A DNA stretch of 64,000 bases from Argentina anserina (lineage: Eukaryota > Streptophyta > Magnoliopsida > Rosales > Rosaceae). The stretch lies in assembly GCF_933775445.1 (NCBI RefSeq), contig NC_065876.1, positions 682,001 through 746,000 on the forward strand, given 5' to 3'. Positions 36,876 to 52,741 of this stretch are shown here, in pieces. Every line of letters starts with the position of its first letter. Position 1 is the first letter of the stretch. The notes under the pieces were generated by a model. The model had not been told where the DNA came from. It worked only from the letters and a program-made list of their open reading frames with translations, and did no database searches. A program made the translations under genes and the position numbers.

Positions 36876-38209
36876 GGCTACAATCTTGTTGACAGAACTA
36901 TTTTGTCTTTGAAGCATGTCCTAGTTTTCATTTTTCATATGCCGAATAGTTGTTTTACGTCAGTTACCTTTTGTGCAAGGTGTAGAACAAACCCTGTAGA
37001 AAGAAGCGATGAATTGAAGATTGGTTAGGAACTTAGGAATCAAGATGATTCTTTTGGAATACCTTGAATTCCCAACAATTGTTGTACTCTTTTCGTTTGT
37101 TCTTCTGCGAGGAAACTGATCAGACTACATTCCCAACAGTTGTATTTTGACTATTCATAACTTCAATAGTAACTATGCCTAACTATGCCTAACGGTAAAT
37201 CTGAACAAGCTCATTAGAAAACAGGTGCTTAGGGTCTTCTTTCATATCTTTGGATTGTGGGAAGCTTTAATGGAACTGAAAGGCGAAAACTTTACAAGGA
37301 AAAGGTTTATAAGCATGTGCTGTGGGTTTATAATTAAAGTCATCAATCACAATATCACATGCACTCAAATAGCTAATAATTACTTGGCTTGGTTAAACAT
37401 CGAATACGATATTCTATTAGGTTTCGCCAATTGAGACCTCTGTCAGCTAGTTTTCTTAATTCCGTTTAGTAGGCGTTAGCTGTTACATTTTGTTGTTGAG
37501 GCTCTTTTCAACCTTAGTTAGGGTATTGGTCTTAGTAGTTGTCTACTTCTGTCATGGTATTTTGACAGTAGTTCGGTATTCTCATTCTGGCCATTGTTTA
37601 AGCAAATATCAATCTTCGATTAAAAAAAATGTATATTTACTATTTATAATGAAGGAACATTTAATTTCCTAGTAGTGTTTCACTACATAATAGCCAGCGT
37701 TGCTAAACACACTCTTATATGCAATCTGGGTTGAAATATATTGTTGCATTACCTGATTACCGGATCACCAATCGGTTAAACAATTTTTGAGAAAGCGGAA
37801 AAGGAGATTGAAAATTTCCCTTTACCAGTAATGCATGTGTGTTGACAAGCAAGGCATCACGGTAATGGAAATGTTGGATAGCCTAAAAAATCAACATCGC
37901 AAATGAGAAAGGAAGAACAGAAGAGAAGAGGTAAACAGTTGGAAAATCCAGTTCAATAGGATTTGGTTGGCCACCAAATTCAAAATGTTTAGCATACAAT
38001 TTCTTAACTGTTGATTATGATGAAAATCAACTAATCAAGTGGTTAGAGTCAATTATCCCTCCTGAAACACAGCATACTTGCTGGCAACCCAGTTGTCCCA
38101 CTTGATCAAATATCAGAGGAATTGTCTATATTAGAGACTTTAGTTTTCTCCTTATCCAAATCGTTTTAGATATTTGGTTTCATGAAAATGTATAATCTAC
38201 TATGAAAAT
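36876..38209. other. Intergenic region, no gene recognised
   Basis: Probable 3' UTR of the DUF1295 gene then AT-rich DNA. ACTATGCCTA occurs twice in tandem near 37172. No coding or RNA gene is seen. Confidence 0.4.
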
Positions 38210-38272
38210 ATGTAATTCTTTCACTTCTCATTAAATCAATTATTAGTTTAATGAGAAGTGAAAGAATTACAT
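38210..38272. repeat. Perfect 26-bp inverted repeat with an 11-base loop
   Basis: The left arm (38210-38235) contains TGTAATTCTTTCACTTCTCA. The right arm (38247-38272) is its exact reverse complement. The loop is TCAATTATTAG. Transcribed RNA would form an unbroken 26-bp stem. Short direct repeats like ATAATCTACTATG flank it on both sides. Confidence 0.95.
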
Positions 38273-38818
38273 GGTTATAACCTACTATGTATGTGTGTAA
38301 TTTTTGGATAACTCTTATGGTTCTATTATGCATAAAAATAGAGCGTTTGAATCACTCTAGTTATCTTTTTTACACAACTCGGAATTAGCACATGAATTCG
38401 AGTCACAATATACAAATGTCATAATTAAAGTTGTTTGCCGGATTAAATAAAAAAGAAAAAAATCGCACGAAACATGTCTCCATAATTGAAAATGCAGTTA
38501 CAAACTTACAATGTAATATGGCAACACTATATAGTATGTCGTGGGCGACATGCATTATTGCCTGCATCAATATCCACAGCAACAGACAAGAAGGCGGCCC
38601 ATCCCCAACCTTGAGCTCCCATCATCAGACACGAACTCGAACCAAGTACCTCCGAGAAACCAGACAGGAGCTCCAAGACCTTAACAAACCATAGGCTGCA
38701 GGAGTCAGATCAAACCTCGAAAGTAGGCCGAGTTCCGACAAGAGCGGGCAATGCAGCGAATCGTGTGGCTGTGAATCAACCTTGGGAGGCTTCTAACTAA
38801 AATAGAACACAGAGTTAT
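38273..38818. other. Upstream region of the MPK8-like gene
   Basis: AT-rich sequence followed from about 38560 by more GC-balanced DNA that could hold promoter and 5' leader. No clear TATA box and no other gene. Confidence 0.4.
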
Positions 38819-42565
<3,747 letters not shown>

Positions 42566-42990
42566 TATTCTTCTATCTGTATTAGTAAAAACAGCTGCAA
42601 CTTTGCGTTCTGTCTCCTTAACCCCGTTTAGTTGAAAAGGGTGTAGCGGTCCACAATCGAAGATATAATCTTAAGTTAGAAGCTAACACAGTAGGACCTC
42701 ATGATTTATATTCTTTCATTGTGTCACCACAAGGCAGTGTTGTGACTTGTAACTATTTAAGTATTTATATGTAAGAAAGCAACAATGTATTTTTTTCCCA
42801 TTGTTTAGTGATGTTTGATACAACAGTAGGAAGCAGTGTTAGTTTGCAGTTTCATGCAGAATAATGTTATCAACTCTTAATCACTTAGTATATTGTGTGA
42901 TTAATTCTGTAGACCCAGTAATATCTCCAAGAGTACAACAAGTAGTTTACTGATCATACAAAAAGCATCTTTCAGATTTACTTTACACTG
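42566..42990. other. 3' flank of the MPK8-like gene
   Basis: Presumed 3' UTR and spacer. AT-rich; no other gene seen. Confidence 0.4.
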
Positions 42991-43313
42991 TCATCTGAAA
43001 ATGTATACCATTGGAGCCATCGAGTTCCAGGTCCAATTGTTCCCGGACAAAAGATATGCTGGTTCTAAATTGAACAAAAAATTGGCGTTCTCATTCCCTT
43101 CCGACGGATCAGGCTCTCTGTTTTCGGCTAGTGATTCAAGAACACAGTTCCTCCCATCACCAATTGTCACTGCAAATACAGCAGCAGTGTTGAAAGCCCG
43201 ATTACAATGGAGAGTTCTTGCAGTAGGAAACCTCCTTTTTCCTTGTCACGATAAATCCGCCGTAACTCCCCGCGCATTGCTTCTGGGACTTCAAAGTTTC
43301 AAGCTTTGAGTGT
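42991..43313 (-). pseudogene. Unassigned minus-strand coding-like remnant
   Basis: The minus strand is open for 84 codons (43245 down to a TGA at 42991-42993). It reads protein-like: ARTLHCNRAFNTAAVFAV, GDGRNCVLESLAENREPD, NWTWNSMAPMVYIFR. Immediately upstream, another frame reads PEAMRGELRRIYRDKEK. The two would connect across a frameshift near 43235-43245. I do not recognise the family. There is no convincing start, splice context or upstream exon. It may be the decayed 3' end of a gene, or chance. Confidence 0.3.
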
Positions 43314-43480
43314 TCTCAACCTCAAAGTTTCAAACTTTATTGGGACTTTATTGCAACAAAGAAAAACAAAAGTGTCAAAGTTTACTATGTAAACTGATGA
43401 AGTGCCCTATAAGCAATTGGGTTCTTCAGGAATCAACTTGGGGCCTCCCTCAATATGTCAGATAGTTAAAAAAATAATGG
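43314..43480. other. Spacer before the foldback element
   Basis: Contains two near-copies of CAAAGTTTCAAGCTTTG/CAAAGTTTCAAACTTTA. Nothing else is seen. Confidence 0.35.
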
Positions 43481-43810
43481 ACAAAATATTAGGTATTTCT
43501 CCAATTTTTAATAACTCGACAGTTTAGTCTTTCATGTTTCAATTTTAATTAATCACCAATTATATTTGCAAATTTTAAACAATTTGGTCATTTCGTTAAG
43601 TCTTCGTCTAATTATACCGTTAAGTGATTTTTTACCCTCTTATGTTATGTTTGTCAAGTCAATAACTTAACGGTGCAATTGGACAGTGACTTAACGAAAT
43701 GACCAAATTGTTTAAAATTTAAAAATATAAAGAGTGATCAGTTGAAATTGAAACATGAATGACTAAACTGTCGAGTTACTAAAAATTAGAATAGTGACCA
43801 GTATTTTGTT
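43481..43810. mobile_element. Foldback-type element with long inverted arms
   Basis: The left arm (about 43481-43630) and the reverse of the right arm (about 43658-43810) share AACTCGACAGTTTAGTC and AACAATTTGGTCATTTCG, with about 80-85% overall similarity by eye. The inner part also pairs (ACCGTTAAGT motifs). This is a MITE or foldback element without coding capacity. The target duplication is not clear. Confidence 0.8.
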
Positions 43811-46300
43811 TAAAAATGAACTAATGAAGTACCAAACTACCAGATAACAACTTAACAAGTGTCAGCTTAAATAGTTAGTACTTGACCTATAACTAGGCAA
43901 TCAAAATAAAATGATTTGCAGAAGAATTTTACTTTCTTTGGACTTGGGAGTGAGACTAATTGATCTGAGAGAGCTTTAATTTTGGTTTTGGGGTAGTTGG
44001 CATTTACATGAGCAATTCATTAGAAAATTAGATTTGGAAATTGACTACAGAGTTGGTGATAAGTTCCAGTGTATCGTAAGAGAACGAGAGAAATATGATG
44101 TCAGGGGATCGATAGTGCATACTTCTGTCAGTCTGAGTCAGTCTGTCAGCTACCTTGATTTTCAATGGGTGTCTATCAATCGGAGCCAAATCATACTTTA
44201 CAGAAATATGGTCATATAAAAATTAAGCTGCTCTATTGGTGTGAGTTATTTGTGTGGTAATATGATCGTAAATATTGTAAGAGTATTAAAAAGTAATTAG
44301 TTTCCCAATAGTTTTTTTTTTGTATTTTGTATATTAACTCTATTCGTAGAGGCGGTAGAGCAGAGTAATACAATTCAGAAATTCTCAATTCTTCCTTCTA
44401 TAATCATTTGGGACTTGGCTGTGTCGTTCAATTTCCACTGCGGTACAATAATCAACTGTTTGGTTCGTTTGTGCGTTCGATGTCCTGTGCTGTATTGGTT
44501 CTTCTGGGGTTTAGTTGGTTATTGGATTGGTGTTTGGGTCCGGTGCCTTTGTTGAAGTCTGTATTAGAAGCATCTCAATCAAGATTGAATTGGTTCGTTG
44601 TTTGTTCGGTGCTTTGTTGTAGTATCTATTGAAAGGTTTATTTGTTGGGGTTTGATTATCTTCTCGATTGGAGTCGCTGAGTTTGATCACCAACCTAATT
44701 TTCAAGTCTGTGGTGTTTGGACAATTGTAGTGTGATAGTTTCATAAGTTACAAAAAAAAAAACGAAGAAAAAGAAAAGATCAGTTCTTGTACGTAGGTCT
44801 CTTGTACGTGGTTGGTTTCTTTGTTAAAGACGTTGGTGGTTTGATTGTTGATTAAACTGGTTCTTGAAGGAAAAAAAAATTGCTGCATAAGATCGTTGTT
44901 GGGAAGGTGAGAAGGAAGAAAGAAATAAAAGATCTTTAATTATACATCATATGTGGTCTTTACGCCCTTTTTTTATGACAAGCAAATCACTTAATTATAA
45001 AACGAATAACTAAATAACTATTATATACTCCTTTTAAATTTATTTGAGTGGTTTTTTTAGATGTTTATTTGAGTGGGTCTTTGGAAAAGAAGGAAGATGG
45101 TCCATTTGACTCTTTGTGTCTCTCATTCTCGAGGAGCCGTGTCTACGGCTTAATTTTTAAGCTGACTTTATCTGGAGAGTACGATCATCGTCTTGCTTAT
45201 AATTTTCTTTTAGATGCAGTTTGCCAATTTTGACTAGGAAAGCTGGGCCTTATTTTCTACGTAAAGCTGTTTACATCTTACTGGCTCAGTGGCTCTGTGT
45301 TAAATTACTGCTAGAGCAAGATGGAAAATCAGGTTCTGATGAGATTCTAAGGGGGTGTAAGTCATCATCTTGTGAATTTTTCTAAAATGTTTTACAATCT
45401 GACAAGCTCACAACTGTCCTCACTAAGGGATCATTATTATTTTTCCAAGATGGCAGCTTAGTAAACCAAGTAGAACACTCAACAAACCCCACTACATATA
45501 TGTGTAAATTTCTTTAGCACTTGTCCTGATATCTCTATCATCAGGATAAGTTATGATTACTTGGTCATTTTCTCTAACCTTGATTAACATGTAAGTGGAG
45601 ATAGAGAGAGTTGTGTTAGCTAGCACACCACCCTTTAGTTGGTGAAGAAGTGAGCAAGATAACAATATACGACACTAAATTAATTTAGGGACATTTTTTT
45701 TTTGGGTTACAGAGGGGACCTAAAAGGCCAAATTGGGAACATTAATTTATTGCCAAAGAAAACATTAAATTAATTTTCATAATATTCTTCAAGAACCCTC
45801 ACTTTCTATGCCATATATAAGCAGGTCACAATCATTGATCTAACGATTTTGGGCTGCTCCTGGTAATCAAAAGATACTGGTTTAGTCCAAGTTTGTCCTG
45901 AATAAACCTTACACTTTACCAACCCACTAATAGCTTTGGGACTTCATGCAGTTCTAGTCATCAAAGAATCAAACAATGAAGGTAATGACAATAGGTTCCA
46001 TATGTTTAACATGACAAATCCGATTATTCAATACTAAAATTTGTATGATTAGAAGGTTAGTGGTCACTTCAATTCTTTCTGAAGTTTGGGATTAAAAATT
46101 AGAAGCTATATAGCAGCCAAAGTTTCAAACAAATTTCACCCTTCTAAAAGCTCATTTTGACATGTTCGGTGTCGGCTATCCGTCCTCACCAACCCTCTAA
46201 CATCAGAAAAATCTGTCTTTACAAGAATCAGTACATCAGATAACTTATAAAATATACAATTTTTAATCAAAAAAAGGTGTTTACTAGAGACTTGATGGTG
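43811..46300. other. Intergenic region upstream of the laccase, no gene recognised
   Basis: AT-rich, with short open frames only (for example 44408-44632 and 45048-45233) that show no domains. Promoter elements for the laccase are expected in the last kilobase. Confidence 0.45.
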
Positions 46301-46308
46301 TATATAAA
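46301..46308 (+). promoter_or_regulatory. TATA box of the laccase gene
   Basis: TATATAAA lies 82 bases before the laccase ATG. A second TATATAAG-like site lies near 45816 but is far from the start codon. Confidence 0.6.
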
Positions 46309-46389
46309 GATAGCTTGCATGAAAGTATCGTAAAACTCAATTGGGGTATACGATAAATACATCCCTTAGGCTTCTACTGACGCTTTAGA

Positions 46390-48694
46390 ATGGAGGATTT
46401 TTGCCGGTTCGTAATGGTAACTCTATTGATGATCATATCTGGAGCTCTACCATCTTGTCTTTCGCAAACAACGCGGCGCTTCGAATTCAATGTAAGCTAG
46501 CTAGCCAGAGTGTATATAAGTTGATCGAACTTTTGTTTCTTGCATTGTGTGATCATCCAAAGAAACCGGGGAACTGAAACCTTGAGATTTGGTGGTTCTT
46601 GCTTTATCAGGTTAAGTGGAAAACAGTAACCCGATTGTGCCACACAAAGTCACTTCTGACAGTGAATGGAGAGTATCCAGGTCCAACGATTGCTGTTCAT
46701 GAAGGTGATAATGTCGAAATTAAGGTGACCAATCACATTGCACAAAACACTACCCTCCATTGGTGAGTTTAGTTCAGATACTGACTTTGAATGTGCTTTG
46801 AGGAGTGATCAAACATGAGTTATTTGTACATTAACTCTGAATTTTGGTCATGACAGGCATGGTATAAAGCAACTAAGGACAGGATGGGCAGACGGTCCAG
46901 CTTACATCACACAATGTCCGATTAGAGGAGGGAAGACCTACACATACAAGTTCACTGTAATCGACCAGAGAGGCACTCTTTGGTGGCATGCTCATCATTC
47001 GTGGCAACGAGCTTCAGTTTATGGAGCCTTCATCATCCACCCTCACATGCCGTATCCATTTTCAGTTCCAGTTCAAGATGAATTCCCCATCATCTTCGGT
47101 AATAATATGATATATAGTATTGTTGCTGGCAGCACCAATTATAGTTGTTCGTTTAACATTGTCTCCTGTTCTGAGTTCTGACAACCTACTTAGGATTTTG
47201 GCCTTTTGGGACATTTTTTTAGCGGTTAGCTTGATATGCACTGTAGCCCTCTTTTTCGAACAACTTATATATCTTGACATCTATGTTCTATGTTTGGCTG
47301 CAGGTGAATGGTGGAATGGAGATGTAGATTCAGTGGAAAGTGAAATGATGAAGTATGGAGGCGGCCCTGCCATTTCAAATGCCTATACCATAAATGGTCT
47401 GCCAGGACCATTCTATAATTGCTCAAACAAAGGTACATACCTAAGAACTTTCATCATACAAGAGGCTAAAATCTTACCATATATAACTGACTGATTTGTT
47501 AGCCAAGAGGCAGTAGATTATCACAATCATCGACTCGGGGATTTTACTTTGTTAATGTTATTATAATGTGCAGATACATTGGTCAAAACTGTGGAACATG
47601 GCAAAACATACATGCTTAGAATCATCAATGCAGCACTGAATGATGAACTTTTCTTTGCTGTTGCTAATCACACATTGACGGTTGTGGAGATTGATGCAGT
47701 ATACACAAAACCATTCAAAACGAAAGCCATTATGATAGCTCCTGGCCAAACCACCAATGTTCTGCTCACTGCTAATCAAGTGCCTGATTCCTCAGGCATG
47801 TTCTTGATGGCTGCCTGGACTTACCTCACATCTGTTTTCCCTTTCAATAATTCCACCACAGCCGGTTTCTTGCAGTACAAGAACCCGAAAACTACTGAAC
47901 ACACCAGCGAGCACCCGAAAAAGGTCACTACTTTTGATCCTGTCATGTACAACTTTCCTCAGATGGAAGACACCAAATATTACACTAAATTTTCTGACAA
48001 CCTGAGAAGCCTTCATTCCCCTCAGTATCCATGTAATGTGCCAAAAACTATCCACAAACGAATAGTGACAGTTATAAGCCTTAACCTCCAAGATTGTCCT
48101 GCTAACAAAACATGCAAGGGCTACGCCAAGAAGAGCTTCTATGCCTCAATGAGCAATCAGTCCTTTGTTCGTCCCGCTGTGTCAATATTGGAATCTCATT
48201 ACAAGAAGCTCAAAAGAAGTCAATACTCCACCGATTTCCCAGAGAAGCCTCGAAGGCCATTTGACTATACCGGGGTGGATCCACTCACTGAAAACATGAA
48301 CACAGAATTTGGTACCAAGATCATACAAGTCCCCTATGGAACAAACTTGGAAATTGTGCTGCAAGGCACAAGCTTTCTTAATGTGGAGAACCACCCAATT
48401 CATGTTCATGGACACAACTTCTTCATAGTTGGTAAAGGGTTTGGGAACTTCGATGTCTCCAAGGATCCAGCAAAGTACAACCTTGTTGATCCTCCTGAGA
48501 GAAACACTGTGGCAGTTCCAAGTGGAGGATGGGCCGCGATTCGGATCAAGGCTGATAATCCAGGAGTTTGGTTCATACATTGTCATCTTGAAGAACACAC
48601 TTCTTGGGGTCTTGCCTCAGGCTTCTTAGTTCAAAATGGACATGGACCAACTCAATCCTTGCTTCCTCCTCCCAAAGATCTTCCCTCATGTTGA
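46390..48694 (+). CDS. LAC1: Laccase (multicopper oxidase), LAC1-like
   Basis: A secreted copper oxidase that oxidises phenolics such as monolignols with O2 in the cell wall. Exons 46390..46491, 46611..46762, 46857..47098, 47304..47432 and 47574..48694 join in frame to 581 residues. The N-terminus has a signal peptide (hydrophobic [18 protein letters not shown]). Three cupredoxin domains follow. Copper ligands are all present: HWHG (split by intron 2), [18 protein letters not shown] and [12 protein letters not shown]. This completes the type 1 and the trinuclear type 2/3 sites, with Leu in the axial position expected for plant laccases. Variant residues are His in WWHAHHSW (Ile in most plant laccases) and Glu in HCHLEEH (often Val/Phe). 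Intron 4 is short. It matches At1g18140 (LAC1) in position beside MPK8. Confidence 0.94.
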
Positions 48695-50165
48695 TCAAGA
48701 CATCAAGTACAACACTGGTTGCTTCAACAAAATTTTGTTATACCAAGATGTAGGCTTATATTTGTATAATTACTCGGTTTGAACTCGAAGATATATGTAC
48801 TTGAACTTAAAATTGTTCAGCCTATCTACATGATGATCAACCAGTTCACATATACGAATAATGTCTTACTTATTGATTATGCAGTTGATCAAAACCAGAC
48901 TATAATGCCTTTAAGAATAAGAATGACAACAAAAAGGGATCAGCGTTCATAATTATATTCACATTAGCAGTCATAGTATGATATATTAGGGAAGACATTA
49001 AACAAGTTACAAAGGAACAAAAAGCTAAAAGAGAAAGGCATGCTTTTTAGATAAAAGTGAGAAGCACTTGAGTGCCACATTTGGTGACTGTCAATAGCAT
49101 AACAGAGGTGGATGGAGATAATAATTTGTTGATTACCAGACTGAGGTCTCTCACAAGTAAATGCTATCTTCATTATAACAACCTGGAAATAAGCCAAAAT
49201 GAAAGGTTATCAAAGAAAGACAAGGACATTTCACTTGAAAAGTTGCTAGTGTTTGAAGTCTTTTGAACACTTTCTGCAAGGGAATACCAGCAACCATATA
49301 TGCTATATTCTTCTTTGTTATATGATATATATATATATATATATATATCTTTCATATTCTTTATAGGGTGAGAGTCTGAGAGATCCCTTGGGCACTCTTA
49401 AGTCAATTTCATTGCACTAAGCTTCTGCATATTAACAAGAAAAACAATTGTTAATGACAGGGTTGTAGGTTCTTCTCACTTCTAAGGCATGGAAAACAGT
49501 AAGGATCGTTCCAATGTTCTCAAATTTGTCAATGTATTAATAAACAAAATGGTTGGTGGGAAGTTGGGAACTCAGTTGGATTAGTTATGGAGGAAGGAAT
49601 AGAAGAAACAGATGCACACATATGCATAATTACTTACCAAACCGAATATCTTACATTGTTTACAGGCATGGAGCTACACCATGCTACTAGGATATTACTT
49701 ATTCTAACATGTTTGATTTGTAGAATCCCCAACCATATATGGCTCGATTCATAGACTTCTATAATACTTCAATTATCAAATTCATCAATAATTTGATGAA
49801 TACAAAATGTAGGTTCCCAAAACCATATATTTTAGAAGTTTTCACAATTGATCCATACACCAGAACTTCATAGACTTGCTATATGTGTGCAAACAATTTT
49901 TATATGTGTTGCTTTGGGGATCGGTATACTCAAATGAATATATAATCCCATGATATTATTCAGAATCTCATAAGGTGTTTCCAACAAAACACATAATAAT
50001 CCTTGAGACATGACAACTCTACAATTTTTAAAATACGATAAAAATTTATGTTACGGCCTAAATCATTGAGACATGACATGAATGAATGCATAATTTGTGG
50101 ATGATATATATTAGTGATCTCCTCCAACATTATTCATCCTTTCTTACATATTCTGTTTTATATTT
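48695..50165. other. 3' flank of the laccase and AT-rich spacer
   Basis: Includes an (AT)n tract at about 49326-49348. Otherwise no gene or repeat was recognised up to the solo LTR. Confidence 0.4.
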
Positions 50166-52736
50166 TGTCACGGCCCCAAAATTTAGAGTATGAAACTCAA
50201 ATTTCAAAGTCGTGAAAAACACTAAAACAATCTCAATGAGTCGAAATCATTTAAATGTCACAGCGGATCATCTCTGAGTTCAAAATACAACTCAGTCAAA
50301 CCGATTTATTACAAACCAAAATTTATAATTCAACATTATAACAAATGGAAGTGTATAATCCTCACAAAATACTCACAAAGAAATCCACACAAAGTCCTCA
50401 CCACAAGATGGAAATAAATAATTTCAAGTCCTCTGAGCGGTCCGTCAATCTCCGCTAATCCACACCTGCGGAGTTATCCCCCTACACCATTGAATAGGTG
50501 CATCAGGATAGTAAACACAAACCCGATAAGCTTTGCAACTCGTATGAGTAAAACAACAATATAACACGCATATCAATATATACGAAAATCCACAAATCAA
50601 CAAATATAAATGCACTCATGACTCATTAGACAACCCATCTGGTTGTCTAATAATGTGAAAATATATGTACTCATGAGAATTGGGCAACCCCTCTGTTTAC
50701 CCAAATGTATTTATAATACGGGTACCCATGAGCACTGGTACCCCTCTGTTACCCCTCATGTAGTACGCCGCCGACATTGGACAACCATCTGCCATCCAAT
50801 ATCAAAAATATATGGGTACTCATAGGCCGATAACCTATCTGTTACCTCATATGCAGTGTCCCGGCAGACAGACTAGAGCTATAACTGAATCGTAACTTTC
50901 GTCCGGCCAAAGGCTAGGTTCCGACATGCCAAACACGTCCGAAGACATAAACACGTCCGTAGACAAAAACTCGTCCGAAGACAAACACGTTTTAACAAAA
51001 CTCAATGTTAAACCACATACAATAATCATCATGTCATATTGTACATATCAAATCACATGCTTGATATATAAATCTCATCACCAAATGAACATAATCACAA
51101 CGAAATCATGTTAGTATATAATATAGCAAACTATATATATGTACCTATTTACCATTTATACAAATATATATTCCACTATATCATATACATGTCATATTTC
51201 ATTCTTTAAAATTATGCATAAATCTCGAATTACCGTAAGGGTAGATTCGTAATGTGAGATTTTACTCACCTTATAATCTCGAGTGTAATTCCACAATTCC
51301 GAAAGTAATTCATTTTCTTGAATTATCGATCACCTTGAAAAGATAAGAAAAGAATTTAGAATCGTCACGTAAACCTTAAATGCCGAAACAGTAATATTAG
51401 TTTATTGTTAAGCGATTTCTGGTTTTACGAAATTACTGTTCACAAAGTTACTATTCATATATTTACTATCCATGTATTATGTACAAATACATATCAAATA
51501 CGTATTTTTGTACGTATACATACTATTCAAATGTAAATAATGTCTCAGTAAATAATAATTACTGATTTACCCTTCCGAAATTACTTTTATATTTACTGAA
51601 AGTAATTTACATTTACCGTACGTAAAATAAATTTACATTTATAGTACGTAAATCACTTTTTACATTCACCGTTGTAAAAATAAATGTTTACAAATTTACT
51701 GTTTTGAAAATACTATTCACGCGCGGCCGCACGTGGCGTTCACGCGCCACCTCCGGCGACCGCGCGTAGCACGCCACCGCCGCCCCTAATCTCTTCCTTT
51801 CTTCCCCCTCTTCTTCCCCACGGCCTCACGTCGCCTCTAAGCTACCACACGCACCCACACGCGCCGCCTAAGGCAGCGGTAATCCACCCTCCTCCTACGA
51901 TTTCCACAAAAATCAACTCAAATCCAACAATTTCAAACACACAATCTCAATTATTCGATCCTTTACCTCAATCGTTCCTCCAAACCACCGTGACGTCGCC
52001 GTGGAATGGCGGAGGTGGCCACCGAGCCTCGAGTTGTCTCGAGGAAGCTCACTGTGGCGAGGCGAGGCACGGCGAGCTAGAGGGCTGATGCTGCGGTCCG
52101 TGCGAGGCTCCCTGGGTCGGTGGTGAGAGGCACGTCGCCCGGAGAAGGGAGGTCTCGGTGCGATGCAGAGGGAGGGCTCGGGGAGAGAGGGAAGGCTCAC
52201 GGCGGCGAGACGGAGCATCGTGAGCTCGGGGTCGACTGCGGAGGGTCGGGTGAGGCCGTGTGGCGAGGCGGTGAGGACCACGTCTCTCCGGCTGAGGAGA
52301 TCACCGGAGGCGATTTGAGGGGGAGGTAAGATAGGGGAGAGAGAAATCGCGAGGGAGAGAGAGAAAGGGGGAGGTGGATGAAGGGTTTCCAGAAATGGAA
52401 ACTCTAATCCCTAAAATGTTATATTTATACTAGTTTCCAAAATCAGAAACTACTTCCGTTGTTAATAACTTTCACGTCCGACGTTCGATTCGAACGCGTG
52501 ATGTGTCCACGAACTCGTATCGATGAGCTCTACAATTTTCGTGAAGGAAGTTTTCACAAACGAGTGACGGAGTAAAAGTCAATACTCACGTCGCGGAAAC
52601 GTAACGTTTTTCTAAATCACATTTTCGTTTTTGATTTCCGACGTCGCAAAGTGAAACAAACACGTTTAATTGAATTTCACAATTTCATAAAATTTAAAAC
52701 ACTCCAATAATTGTTTCGAAAACTCGGGTCATTACA
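50166..52736 (-). mobile_element. Solo LTR of a retrotransposon, 2571 bp, with perfect 5-bp target duplication
   Basis: The element begins TGTCACGGCCCC and ends GGGTCATTACA, with TG...CA termini. The 5-mer TATTT lies directly on both sides (50161-50165 and 52737-52741). There is no gag-pol, primer-binding site or second LTR, so this is a solo LTR left by recombination. Orientation is inferred as minus: CTAGTATAAATATAAC on that strand (near 52422-52437) is a TATA box, and minus-strand ends TGTAATGACCC and GGCCGTGACA look like LTR termini. A GC-rich section (about 51720-52330) gives spurious open frames. Length suggests a Ty3/gypsy type, which I cannot prove. Confidence 0.8.
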
Positions 52737-52741
52737 TATTT

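Noticed and set aside
48182..48629. Frames overlapping the laccase last exon on both strands.
   Set aside because: Shadows of the laccase coding sequence, which has all copper ligands in the main frame.
51913..52329. Overlapping open frames in the GC-rich part between 51.7 and 52.3 kb.
   Set aside because: They lie inside the solo LTR, have no recognisable domain, and are explained by few stop codons in GC-rich DNA.
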